This document shows, in pieces, positions 1 to 7,026 of a stretch of 64,000 bases of DNA; positions within the stretch are counted from its first letter, which is position 1; each line of letters opens with the position of its first letter. Below the pieces are notes generated by a model. It ran no database searches, had not been told where the DNA came from, and was given only the letters and a program-made list of their open reading frames with translations. Source of the DNA: Flavobacteriaceae bacterium (GTDB lineage Bacteria > Bacteroidota > Bacteroidia > Flavobacteriales > Flavobacteriaceae). The stretch spans positions 1-64,000 of the forward strand of contig JAKISG010000006.1 of NCBI GenBank assembly GCA_021648755.1, given 5' to 3'. The translations under genes were made by a program, and so were the position numbers.

Positions 1-229
1 TAGTTGGGCTCAGGTGTAGTTCTAGTTGTTTTTTTTGGTTTGCTGCTATTGCCCATTCTTCTAGACTTAAGTCTTGCTGGGTTTCTAGTACGATGCGTAC
101 TCCTTGAAATATAGGTTTGCCTGATGGGCGATTGTTAGCGTCTGTTGGTTGGTAAAAGTCGTAGTAATAGGATAAAACGTTTATTTTTTTATCGTTTATG
201 TGTAATGTGGTTTTTATTATCTTTGATTT
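1..229 (-). pseudogene. TssD/Hcp-like type VI secretion tube protein, partial, no start codon
   Basis: This is an open minus-strand frame that runs off the left edge of the window. Its translation includes VLSYYYDFYQPTDANNRPSG, then a GVRIVLET strand and a LEEWA segment. The pattern 'hydrophobic strand - xxDAxxRPSG - G.i.l.vE - l.eW' is typical of Bacteroidota TssD/Hcp tube proteins, which stack into the inner tube of the type VI secretion system. The frame opens at a TAA (230-232) and has no ATG, GTG or TTG before the conserved part. It therefore uses an ATA/ATC-type start, has lost its start, or is a decayed copy. Codon choice (CTA, CTG, AGC, GTA, CGC) and higher GC differ from all other genes here, which suggests recent transfer. 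The rest lies outside the window, so integrity cannot be judged. Confidence 0.5.
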
Positions 230-329
230 TTAGTTTCTACTTACAAATATAGTTATTTTTTAGGTAAAGTGTGAGTTTTATGTTTTAAAAATATTTTTAT
301 GTTTTTATATAATAACTTCTAACTAAAAA

Positions 330-457
330 TAAGTTGCCTTTTAAAAAACAACTTACCCTCTAACTTTTTTAGTTAATCAAAAATGATTTATAAATCCCCT
401 TATAAATCATTTTATGATTATCTAATTATTTTGTTAATATCCCCTCAAATATTAACA
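330..457. repeat. cluster of consecutive inverted repeats (hairpins)
   Basis: This gene-free stretch between the tssD-like frame and rsmI carries inverted repeats back to back. A 7-bp stem (330-336 with 349-355) is followed by a 5-bp stem around 362-376. Then come a perfect 14-bp stem (380-393 with 400-413, loop ATCCCC) and a perfect 9-bp stem (432-440 with 449-457, loop CCCCTCAA). The 14-bp stem has A-runs before and T-runs after on both strands and could terminate rsmI transcription on the minus strand. The remaining bases of the gap (230-329 and 458-551) show no gene. Confidence 0.6.
380..413 (-). terminator. putative terminator hairpin downstream of rsmI
   Basis: A perfect 14-bp stem with a 6-nt loop is followed on the minus strand by five T residues. 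It sits about 140 nt beyond the rsmI stop. The stem is AT-rich, so its strength as an intrinsic terminator is uncertain. The symmetry would also allow bidirectional use. Confidence 0.45.
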
Positions 458-551
458 GTACAAATATCCGTTATATTATGGTGTTAAAACATACCTACAT
501 ATAGGTGTTTTTGTATCCTTTTTTGGTTTCTTGTTCTAGCGGGTTGTTTTA

Positions 552-1223
552 CTAGTTACTTTTTCCTGCAACGACAATAACTATTTCGCCTTTTGGAGGG
601 TTATTTGTATAATGTTCTAAAACTTCAATTATTGTTCCTCTAATAGTTTCTTCATATAATTTAGTAATTTCTCTAGACACAGATACTTGTCTTTTTACAC
701 CAAAATATGTGGCAAACTGACTTAATGTTTTTACCAATTTATAAGGTGATTCATAAAAAATTAAAGTTCTTTTTTCTTCGGCTAAAAAATTTAATTTGGT
801 TTGTCTTCCTTTTTTAGGCGGAAGAAACCCTTCAAAAACAAATTTATCATTTGGCAAACCACTATTTACTAAAGCAGGAACAAATGCTGTTGCTCCTGGT
901 AAACATTCTATTTCTATATTATTTTGAATACAAGCACGTGTTAGTAAAAATCCTGGATCAGAAATTGCTGGGGTTCCTGCGTCGCTAATTAATGCAAAAG
1001 TTTCTCCACTTTTTAAACTATTAATTATACCTGCAATTTTTTTATGTTCATTATGCATATGGTGACTTTGCATAGGTGTTTCAATAGCATAGTGTTTTAA
1101 TAACTTACCCGAAATTCTAGTGTCCTCAGCCAAAATAACAGTAACTTTTTTAAGTATTTTTATTGCTCTAAAAGTTATATCTTCTAAATTTCCTATTGGT
1201 GTTGGAACTAGGTATAGTTTCAT
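552..1223 (-). CDS. rsmI: 16S rRNA (cytidine(1402)-2'-O)-methyltransferase RsmI
   Basis: RsmI uses S-adenosylmethionine to methylate the 2'-O of C1402 in the 16S rRNA decoding centre. The 223-residue product shows the tetrapyrrole-methylase fold signatures of the family: VPTPIGNLEDIT near the N-terminus (residues 6-17), AEDTR (32-36) and SDAGTPAISDPG (80-91). It is shorter than the roughly 280-residue enterobacterial enzyme because it lacks the C-terminal helical domain. Short forms occur widely in Bacteroidota. The ATG at 1223 is supported by a TATTTTTG promoter box 30 nt upstream. It is probably monocistronic. Confidence 0.93.
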   Translation of the reverse strand: MKLYLVPTPIGNLEDITFRAIKILKKVTVILAEDTRISGKLLKHYAIETPMQSHHMHNEHKKIAGIINSLKSGETFALISDAGTPAISDPGFLLTRACIQNNIEIECLPGATAFVPALVNSGLPNDKFVFEGFLPPKKGRQTKLNFLAEEKRTLIFYESPYKLVKTLSQFATYFGVKRQVSVSREITKLYEETIRGTIIEVLEHYTNNPPKGEIVIVVAGKSN

Positions 1224-1252
1224 TACTAAGTATCTTGTTTATTTTTTATTAG

Positions 1253-1260
1253 CAAAAATA
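1253..1260 (-). promoter_or_regulatory. Bacteroidota-type promoter of rsmI
   Basis: Read on the minus strand this is TATTTTTG, a perfect TAnnTTTG -7 box. A TTG (minus strand of 1281-1283) lies 20 nt further upstream, the expected spacing for the -33 element. It is among the best-formed promoters in the window. Confidence 0.6.
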
Positions 1261-1293
1261 CAGTTTGGATTTATACCTTGCAATTTAAGGTAA

Positions 1294-2160
1294 TTAAAGT
1301 TTAAAATTAAGACCTACACCAAATGTTTCTCTAATTTGAAAACCATTTCTTTGTGAATTATCATCATAAATTGCTTGAAAAGTTAAATTAGCAGAAATAT
1401 ATTTGTTTACAGCCATTACTAAATTCATTGTATAATCAACATCAACATTTTTTGGGTCTTTTAAATAATTAGTATATAAATTTAATAAGTTTTCCATAGA
1501 AATATTTTTCATTAAATCTACTTTATAATACCCTTGAATTGCAACACCTAATTCAAAGGCAGAAGTTTCACCAATATCTGTACCAAAAGAACCTGCAAAT
1601 TCATCATGAACAATAATCATTTTTGCAGCAACAGGTGAAAAATTAACTTTTAGATTCTCAGATTTTTTCCATAACATACCTGGACCAGTTTGTAAAAATG
1701 CAGGAGAAAAGAAATGAGATATTGTTGTTAATCTTGTTAAACCATCATCACCAAAAAGATAACCAGTATCTAGTTGTGTTCTTAAATTAAAATATGCAGA
1801 ATAATACCAATAACCTTTAGCTTTTTTACCTACCAATGAATTAAATTCTAAGCGATCATTAGATTTTGTAAATACATCTTGACCTTTATTTTTAAAAGCA
1901 CCATAATCTGTAATAATTTTATTATCCCAAATTAAATCTCCTTTTTTAAAATTAAAATCATAGTTTATTAATATATTCGCTGCAATGTTAGAAATACCAC
2001 CACCAATCCATTCATTGTTAAATGCGGATTGATTAAATGTAATTGCTATATTACCTCCTTTAGTCCAACCATCTTTAAGTTCTTCTTCTTTTTCATCTTG
2101 TGCAAAAGTAAATGTTAAACTCAACATTAATACCATTATTAATAATACTTTTTTATTCAT
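1294..2160 (-). CDS. DUF3078 domain-containing outer-membrane-type protein
   Basis: The 288-residue protein begins with a classical signal peptide (MNKKVLLIMVLMLSLTFTFA, cleavage near residue 20). After an acidic linker it carries the DUF3078 family pattern: WTKGGNIAITFNQSAFNNEW near the mature N-terminus, then many alternating hydrophobic strands with aromatic ends. This suggests a secreted or outer-membrane beta-rich protein. The family is common in Bacteroidota and has no established function. The gene stands alone on the minus strand with a TAnnTTTG box at 2194-2201 and no partner gene that would suggest a role. Confidence 0.8.
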   Translation of the reverse strand: MNKKVLLIMVLMLSLTFTFAQDEKEEELKDGWTKGGNIAITFNQSAFNNEWIGGGISNIAANILINYDFNFKKGDLIWDNKIITDYGAFKNKGQDVFTKSNDRLEFNSLVGKKAKGYWYYSAYFNLRTQLDTGYLFGDDGLTRLTTISHFFSPAFLQTGPGMLWKKSENLKVNFSPVAAKMIIVHDEFAGSFGTDIGETSAFELGVAIQGYYKVDLMKNISMENLLNLYTNYLKDPKNVDVDYTMNLVMAVNKYISANLTFQAIYDDNSQRNGFQIRETFGVGLNFKL

Positions 2161-2193
2161 AATTTTTTATTTAAATTTTTTATTTAATTTATG

Positions 2194-2201
2194 CAAAAGT
2201 A
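2194..2201 (-). promoter_or_regulatory. promoter -7 box of the DUF3078 gene
   Basis: The minus strand reads TACTTTTG, matching TAnnTTTG, about 34 nt before the ATG. No clear -33 TTG is visible in the AT-rich sequence upstream. Confidence 0.5.
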
Positions 2202-2752
2202 CATTATTTTTTTAATTTGATTTTATTAACAATTATTAATATAATACTATTTTATTTAAAATTTTTTAAAAAATAATGATGGGTATTATAGTCTGTTAAT
2301 TTGTATTATAAATTTTATAAGTTTAATTTGTATCTATTACTTATTAAATTTTTTACACACTAATTTTTAAAAAAAGTGATTTATAAATTTTATTTTATTA
2401 ATAATAACAGTTTATTTTTAAAATAGTTAAATAAAAAAATTACTAAAAAATTATTTAAATTTAGATTTTATTCACATTGTTAGTAACTGTTATTAACCAT
2501 TATTTTTAATAACTATTTTATGCATTTATTTAATAAATACAATAGTTTATGTTTATAAATTGTTTTAATATTTTTATTAATATTTTTGTTTTATTTACTT
2601 TTATCTATGTATTAAAATATTAATCATAAAAAAAAATTTTACTTATATTATTTAAGCAAAAAACTATTAACATTTATAGTTTTTTTAACTAGTTTAGTAT
2701 TATTAATTTATAAAATGGTATTAACAATTTAATTTTATAATGTTAATAGTAC

Positions 2753-2760
2753 TATTTTTG
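2753..2760 (+). promoter_or_regulatory. promoter -7 box of rpiB
   Basis: TATTTTTG fits the TAnnTTTG consensus and ends 17 nt before the rpiB ATG. It would drive rpiB and probably the GNAT gene behind it. Confidence 0.45.
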
Positions 2761-2777
2761 TTTTTAAATATAAAATT

Positions 2778-3206
2778 ATGACAATAGTAATAGCAAATGA
2801 TCATGCAGGTACAGTTTATAAGTTTAAAATTATAAAATATTTAGAAGAAAATAATTGTAAAATTATTAATTTTGGTACTGATTATACTAATAGTATGGAT
2901 TATCCTGATACTATTCATAAAGCAGCAATAGCAATTCAAAATAATAAAGCAGATTTAGGTATCATAATTTGTGGTTCAGGTAATGGTGCACAAATGACTG
3001 CAAATAAGTATAAAAATGTACGAGCAGCATTATGTTGGAATAATGAATTGGTACAATTAGCAAGACAGCATAACGATGCAAATATATTAAGTATTCCTGC
3101 ACGTTTTGTAAGTGAACAACAAGCATTAAGTTTTGTAAAATTATTTTTAAATACTAAGTTTAAAGGCGGAAGACATCAAATAAGAGTTAATAAAATACCT
3201 TGTTAA
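2778..3206 (+). CDS. rpiB: ribose 5-phosphate isomerase B
   Basis: RpiB interconverts ribose 5-phosphate and ribulose 5-phosphate in the pentose phosphate pathway. The 142-residue protein has the RpiB/LacAB fold signatures: IANDHAG at residues 5-11, DYPD at 41-44, CGSGNGAQMTANK at 65-77 with the catalytic-type Cys65, and HNDANILSIPAR from residue 99. The glycine loop reads GSGNG where many RpiB enzymes have GTGIG, a mild variation. The gene for the next enzyme in this part of the pathway, rpe, lies 1.6 kb downstream on the other strand. The GNAT gene follows after 4 nt, so the two are likely cotranscribed. Confidence 0.9.
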   Translation: MTIVIANDHAGTVYKFKIIKYLEENNCKIINFGTDYTNSMDYPDTIHKAAIAIQNNKADLGIIICGSGNGAQMTANKYKNVRAALCWNNELVQLARQHNDANILSIPARFVSEQQALSFVKLFLNTKFKGGRHQIRVNKIPC

Positions 3207-3210
3207 GTTA

Positions 3211-3660
3211 ATGAATGATTTACGATTTAAAATAAAAACGTTTCAGCAATTAACTAAAAGTGAATTGTATGAAATATTACGATTACGTGTAGAGGTTTTT
3301 GTGGTAGAGCAAGATTGTGTTTATCAAGATATAGATAATAAAGACCAAAAAGCATTGCATGTTTTAGGTTATAAAAAGGAAAAAATAATTGCATATACAC
3401 GTATTTTTAAATCTCACAATTATTTTGAATATGCAAGTATTGGTAGAGTAGTAGTTATTAAAAAAGAACGGAAAAAAAATTATGGATATGATTTAATAAA
3501 AACTTCAATTATGGCAATTAACATTCATTTTAAAGAATATAAAATAGCTATTTCTGCACAATTATATTTAAAAAAATTCTATATTAATTTAGGTTTTATT
3601 CAAAAAGGTGAAGAGTATTTAGAAGATAATATTCCACATATTTATATGATTAAAAATTAA
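3211..3660 (+). CDS. ElaA-type GNAT family N-acetyltransferase
   Basis: This 149-residue protein resembles the ElaA branch of the GNAT acetyltransferases. LRLRVEVFVVEQDCVYQDID near the N-terminus is the family's hallmark. It is followed by ALHVLGY and by the acetyl-CoA-binding segment IGRVVVIKKERKKNYGYDLI, a K-rich variant of the usual R/Q-x-x-G-x-G/A loop. The natural substrate of ElaA proteins is not established. It follows rpiB by 4 nt and probably shares its transcript. Confidence 0.8.
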   Translation: MNDLRFKIKTFQQLTKSELYEILRLRVEVFVVEQDCVYQDIDNKDQKALHVLGYKKEKIIAYTRIFKSHNYFEYASIGRVVVIKKERKKNYGYDLIKTSIMAINIHFKEYKIAISAQLYLKKFYINLGFIQKGEEYLEDNIPHIYMIKN

Positions 3661-3803
3661 TTAAAAATAGTTTATTTAAAAAATATGTTTATAAACAATT
3701 AGATAAGTAGAAATAAACCACATTATCAATTTTTTTTGTTGGAGATAAGTGCAGATTTAATTTTTTTTGAGACCATAAATTATTTATTAAGTATTATAAT
3801 CAC

Positions 3804-3811
3804 TATTTTTG
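3804..3811 (+). promoter_or_regulatory. promoter -7 box of moaA
   Basis: TATTTTTG lies 23 nt before the ATG at 3835. Its position inside the longer TTG-initiated reading frame argues that the ATG is the true start. Confidence 0.5.
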
Positions 3812-3834
3812 CATGTACTTTTTTATGTTATATA

Positions 3835-4824
3835 ATGACAGATAAATTAATAGATAATTTTGGAAGGCAAATCACCTATTTAAGACTTGCAATTACTGAT
3901 CGTTGTAACTTACGTTGTCAATATTGTATGCCTGCACATGGAGTTAATATTGTTAATCGTAAAGAATTACTTAGTTATAAAGAAATGTATCGTATTACAC
4001 GTGTTTTAAGTGAACTAGGCGTAAATAAAGTCCGTTTAACTGGTGGAGAGCCTTTTGTACGAAAAAATTTTATTTCTTTTCTGGAGTCTTTATCCTTTAA
4101 TGATAAATTAGAAGAAATTAATATTACTACTAATGGCGTTTTAATTAAAAAATATATTGAGAAATTAGAGAAATTAAAAATTAAAAATATAAACTTAAGT
4201 ATAGATAGTTTAAACGAAGAGAATTTTAATAAAATTACAAGAAGAAAGGTTTTTAATAGTGTTTTTCAAACTTTAGAAAAATTAGAAAAAAGTAGTTTAA
4301 ACCTAAAATTAAATGTTGTTGTTCAAAGTGGAATTAACATACATGAGATTAAAGATTTTATTGAATTAACTAGGCTTAAAAATCTTTCTGTTAGATTTAT
4401 AGAAGAAATGCCTTTTAACGGAACTGGTCTTCGAAAAACAGATCAAGTTTGGAATTACAATAAAATATTAACAGAAATTAAATTACACTTTAAGAATATT
4501 AGCGTTTTAAAAAACAAAAAAAGTGCTACTTCAAAAAACTTTAAAGTTGAAGGTTATTTAGGTTCTTTCGGAATAATTCCAGCCTTTACAAGAACTATTT
4601 GTACTGATTGTAATCGTATAAGAATTACAGCAACTGGCTTATTTAAAAACTGCCTGTTTGATGATGGTGTTTTTAATATTAGAGATTTTATTAGAAATGG
4701 TGCTAGCAATGACGAACTAAAACAATTATTTATAAATAGTATTCAAAAAAAACCTAAAAACGGATTTGTCGCTGAAGCAAATAGAAAAGAGGTTACCGAA
4801 AGTATGTCTATCATTGGTGGTTGA
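3835..4824 (+). CDS. moaA: GTP 3',8-cyclase MoaA (molybdenum cofactor biosynthesis)
   Basis: MoaA is a radical-SAM enzyme that, with MoaC, turns GTP into cyclic pyranopterin monophosphate, the first step of molybdopterin synthesis. From the ATG at 3835 it has 329 residues. It shows the CX3CX2C radical-SAM cluster (C24, C28, C31 in TDRCNLRCQYC), the GGEP motif, a C-terminal second [4Fe-4S] motif (CTDCNRIR...NCLF) and the essential terminal Gly-Gly. An in-frame TTG at 3736 would add a hydrophobic 33-residue extension. I reject that start because a promoter box falls inside it and MoaA is normally about 330 residues. No moaC, moaE, moaD or moeA gene is in the window, so this copy stands apart from the rest of the pathway. 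Confidence 0.93.
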   Translation: MTDKLIDNFGRQITYLRLAITDRCNLRCQYCMPAHGVNIVNRKELLSYKEMYRITRVLSELGVNKVRLTGGEPFVRKNFISFLESLSFNDKLEEINITTNGVLIKKYIEKLEKLKIKNINLSIDSLNEENFNKITRRKVFNSVFQTLEKLEKSSLNLKLNVVVQSGINIHEIKDFIELTRLKNLSVRFIEEMPFNGTGLRKTDQVWNYNKILTEIKLHFKNISVLKNKKSATSKNFKVEGYLGSFGIIPAFTRTICTDCNRIRITATGLFKNCLFDDGVFNIRDFIRNGASNDELKQLFINSIQKKPKNGFVAEANRKEVTESMSIIGG

Positions 4825-4835
4825 TATATAGAAAA

Positions 4836-5486
4836 TTATAAGTTCTTTAGTAATTTAATAGTTTCAATGGGACTATTTGATTTAAAAATATAAGAACCAG
4901 CAACCAATACATCTGCCCCAGCAGCTAATAGTTTAGCACCTGTTTTGTCATTAACTCCACCATCTATTTCAATAATAGCTTTTGAACCACTTTTTTGAAT
5001 TAAATCTTTTAATTGAATTACTTTTTTATAGGTGTTTTCTATAAAGGATTGCCCTCCAAAACCAGGATTAACACTCATTAATAAAACCACATTAACATCT
5101 TTAATTATATCTTCTAATACAGAAATTGGCGTGTGTGGGTTTAAAGAAACACCTGCTTGCATACCTTCCGATTTAATTCTTTGTATTGTTCTGTGTAAAT
5201 GCGGACAGGCTTCATAATGAACGGTTAAAATAGCCGCACCAACTTTTTTAAACTTTGAAATAAATGAGTCAGGATTTACAATCATTAAATGTACGTCCAT
5301 TATTTTTTTTGCGTGTTTATTTATAGCTGCAATTACAGGCATACCAAAAGATATGTTTGGTACAAAAACACCATCCATTACATCAATGTGAAACCAATCG
5401 GCTTCACTATTGTTAATCATTTCGATATCTCTTTGTAGATTGGCAAAATCTGAAGCTAATATTGAAGGTGCTATTAGATGTTTCAT
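4836..5486 (-). CDS. rpe: ribulose-phosphate 3-epimerase
   Basis: Rpe interconverts ribulose 5-phosphate and xylulose 5-phosphate. The 216-residue TIM barrel has the expected motifs: APSILASDFANL at the N-terminus, HIDVMDGVFVPNISFG with a metal-ligand His and Asp, DVHLMI, MSVNPGFGGQSF (phosphate loop), IEIDGGVN with the second metal Asp, and AGSYIFKS. All metal ligands of the family appear present. It converges with moaA across an 11-nt gap and has its own TACCTTTG promoter box at 5500-5507. Confidence 0.95.
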   Translation of the reverse strand: MKHLIAPSILASDFANLQRDIEMINNSEADWFHIDVMDGVFVPNISFGMPVIAAINKHAKKIMDVHLMIVNPDSFISKFKKVGAAILTVHYEACPHLHRTIQRIKSEGMQAGVSLNPHTPISVLEDIIKDVNVVLLMSVNPGFGGQSFIENTYKKVIQLKDLIQKSGSKAIIEIDGGVNDKTGAKLLAAGADVLVAGSYIFKSNSPIETIKLLKNL

Positions 5487-5499
5487 TTTATAGTTTTTG

Positions 5500-5507
5500 C
5501 AAAGGTA
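5500..5507 (-). promoter_or_regulatory. promoter -7 box of rpe
   Basis: The minus strand reads TACCTTTG (TAnnTTTG), 13 nt before the rpe ATG. This implies a very short 5' leader. Confidence 0.5.
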
Positions 5508-5582
5508 TAATAAAGGAACATCGTTTTTTTAAATTTTTAGAATAACTTTTTTCATTTTTTTTTACTTAAAGGTAGTGAAAAT

Positions 5583-5933
5583 TTAATCACGTTTAATTAG
5601 TAAATAAATTTCGTTATCTAATTCTAAATAGCCTTGATCATAAGTGTAATAATACACATTACCTGTTTTTGTAGTGTATATTTGTGTAAAAAAATTAAAA
5701 TCAAAATTACGACTTATTAGTTTTGAACGTGTTACTTTTATTTTACCTGTTTTATTGAGTTCAGTTAATACTTTGTAATTTTTTCTAAGTCGATTATTTG
5801 TATTTCGAATCAAGTTTTTAGCATCTTTATTTACGCTATTATTATAAGTATTTCTACAATAATCAGAACAGTACTTTTTATCAATTCTACCTTTAAAAGA
5901 ATTATTACAGGTTATACATTTTTGATTTAACAT
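5583..5933 (-). CDS. small zinc-ribbon protein of unknown function
   Basis: The 116-residue protein opens with a four-cysteine ribbon (C6, C9, C22, C26: KCITCN...KYCSDYCRNTYNN), as in DUF2116-like zinc ribbons. A basic helical stretch (NTNNRLRKNYKVL) and a C-terminal module with NFFTQIYTTKTGNVYYYTYD follow. Homologous small proteins with the same layout are common in Flavobacteria, but I know of no assigned function. Basic helix plus ribbon suggests nucleic-acid contact, which is inference only. It is divergent from ssb and shares the intergenic region that holds three 20-bp-spaced direct repeats. Confidence 0.7.
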   Translation of the reverse strand: MLNQKCITCNNSFKGRIDKKYCSDYCRNTYNNSVNKDAKNLIRNTNNRLRKNYKVLTELNKTGKIKVTRSKLISRNFDFNFFTQIYTTKTGNVYYYTYDQGYLELDNEIYLLIKRD

Positions 5934-6020
5934 ATTAATTTAAAAAATAATTGGTTACAAGATACAAAAAATAATGAGGTATTTTAAAAAACTAAACCAT
6001 TGATTATTAATTATAAAATT

Positions 6021-6070
6021 AATTACAAACGTTTACATCTATTTACAAACGAAAGTAATCATTTACAAAC
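6021..6070 (+). repeat. three direct repeats at exact 20-bp spacing upstream of ssb
   Basis: AATTACAAAC, ATTTACAAAC and ATTTACAAAC start at 6021, 6041 and 6061, exactly 20 bp apart or about two helical turns. They would present the same face of the DNA. The last repeat ends 23 nt before a TTTATTTG -7-like box (6094-6101). This looks like an activator or repressor array in the divergent ssb / zinc-ribbon promoter region. Confidence 0.5.
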
Positions 6071-6093
6071 CGAATAAAATTTATAAAGTACCT

Positions 6094-6101
6094 TTTATTT
6101 G
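6094..6101 (+). promoter_or_regulatory. variant promoter -7 box of ssb
   Basis: TTTATTTG differs from TAnnTTTG at one position and is embedded in CCTTTTATTTGCA. The same 13-mer occurs on the minus strand at 16698-16710, upstream of another gene with an operator array. A small GGGA-ATAA-TCCC hairpin (6153-6164) lies in the leader, 23 nt before the ATG. Confidence 0.4.
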
Positions 6102-6187
6102 CACCGTTAAAACGAACGAATGACTTTTGACCTTTGATAAATTTCAAGGAAAGGGAATAATCCCAAAAAATAATTAAATATTATCTT

Positions 6188-6523
6188 ATGAATACGTTAA
6201 GAAACAATGTACAATTAATTGGTCACTTAGGGCAAAAACCAGAAATTATCACTTTAGAAAGTGGTAAAAAATTAGCAAAATTTAGTATTGCTACAAATGA
6301 AAATTTTATAAATGCGCAAGGCAAAAAAGTAGAGAAAACAGATTGGCATAATATTATTGCATGGAACAAAACTGCAGAACTTGCCGAGATGTTTTTAGAT
6401 AAAGGAAAGCAAATTGCACTATCAGGAAAACTATCACAACGAACTTGGGATGATAAAGATGGTAATAAAAGATATATTACTGAAATTATTTGTAATGAAT
6501 TGGTGTTTTTAGGTGTAAAATAA
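6188..6523 (+). CDS. ssb: short single-stranded DNA-binding protein
   Basis: The 111-residue protein is essentially one OB fold. It has the SSB N-terminus (NNVQLIGHLGQKPEI), FSIATNENF, the KTDWHNIIAWNKTAELAEMF segment with the conserved Trp residues, KGKQIALSGKL and a final strand. It lacks the disordered linker and the acidic DDDIPF-type tail that recruits repair and replication proteins. It may be an accessory SSB rather than the main replicative one. Bacteroidota often carry both types. It is transcribed alone, divergent from the zinc-ribbon gene. Confidence 0.85.
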   Translation: MNTLRNNVQLIGHLGQKPEIITLESGKKLAKFSIATNENFINAQGKKVEKTDWHNIIAWNKTAELAEMFLDKGKQIALSGKLSQRTWDDKDGNKRYITEIICNELVFLGVK

Positions 6524-7026
6524 GTTTTAAAGCATTAGTTAAATATTTATTATAAGCGGTGAGAGGTTTCTTTATATAAAGAGATTTCTTGTCGTTAATT
6601 TTTAGGTGAAGTTAGAATGTAATACCTAAATTTGATTTTTAAAACTAAAAAAATCTATAAACTAAAAAAAAGACATAAGATCAGTAAATTTTTGAGTTTA
6701 GTTTTTAAGATACAAGCCAAAAACTATTTAAATTTAATTAGAAATTAGAACTCATTAGAAATAAACTTTAACTTAAGCCCTTTAATCGCCTGATAAATTA
6801 TACCACGAAATAAGTGAAAGTATTTTATAAAACGGAATAGAAAAAAGAAATACACGTTTATTCAAACAGCCTTAAAAGTTGGGAAGTATGGGAAAACCAG
6901 TAATTTTAGAAATACAAAAAAACGAATAAAAACGTATATAAATATTATTATATAATAATATTTATATAATTAAATAGATTAAAAAAACAATAAAAATATT
7001 TAAAATTAATAATAAGGAAGATAAAA
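6524..7026. other. 503-bp gene-free stretch with a 34-bp palindrome
   Basis: No reading frame of interest is visible between ssb and the methyltransferase gene. Just after ssb there is a palindromic segment around TCTTTATATAAAGA (about 6570-6583). Near the right end lies a perfect 34-bp AT-only palindrome (6935-6968). The rest is AT-rich without further structure that I can support. Confidence 0.5.
6935..6968. repeat. perfect 34-bp palindrome made only of A and T
   Basis: Two 17-nt arms are exact reverse complements with no loop, starting TATATAAATATTATTAT. It lies about 58 bp beyond the stop codon of the methyltransferase gene. Chance palindromes are favoured in AT-only DNA, but 17 perfect pairs without spacer is long. 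It could extrude as a cruciform or act as a weak terminator. Confidence 0.6.

Larger units (their letters stand above)
2161..2777. other. extremely AT-rich 617-bp intergenic region, candidate replication origin
   Basis: No gene is visible in this gap. It is almost entirely A and T, with many TTAATA/TATTAA runs. It contains one exact match to the DnaA-box consensus TTATnCACA (TTATTCACA, 2468-2476) and a one-mismatch copy (TTTTACACA, 2351-2359). The flanking genes point away on both sides: DUF3078 and rsmI leftward, rpiB, GNAT and moaA rightward. Two parS sites lie 5-8 kb away. These features are compatible with an origin of replication but do not prove one, because two boxes are few. Confidence 0.25.

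Noticed and set aside
3736..3834. TTG-initiated N-terminal extension of moaA with a membrane-like segment
   Set aside because: A promoter box lies inside it, MoaA proteins normally begin close to the ATG at 3835, and the extension is AT-rich translated spacer.
6153..6164. GGGA-ATAA-TCCC near ssb as a member of the AGGG/CCCT operator family
   Set aside because: A single short copy with a different core, lying downstream of the promoter box rather than upstream.
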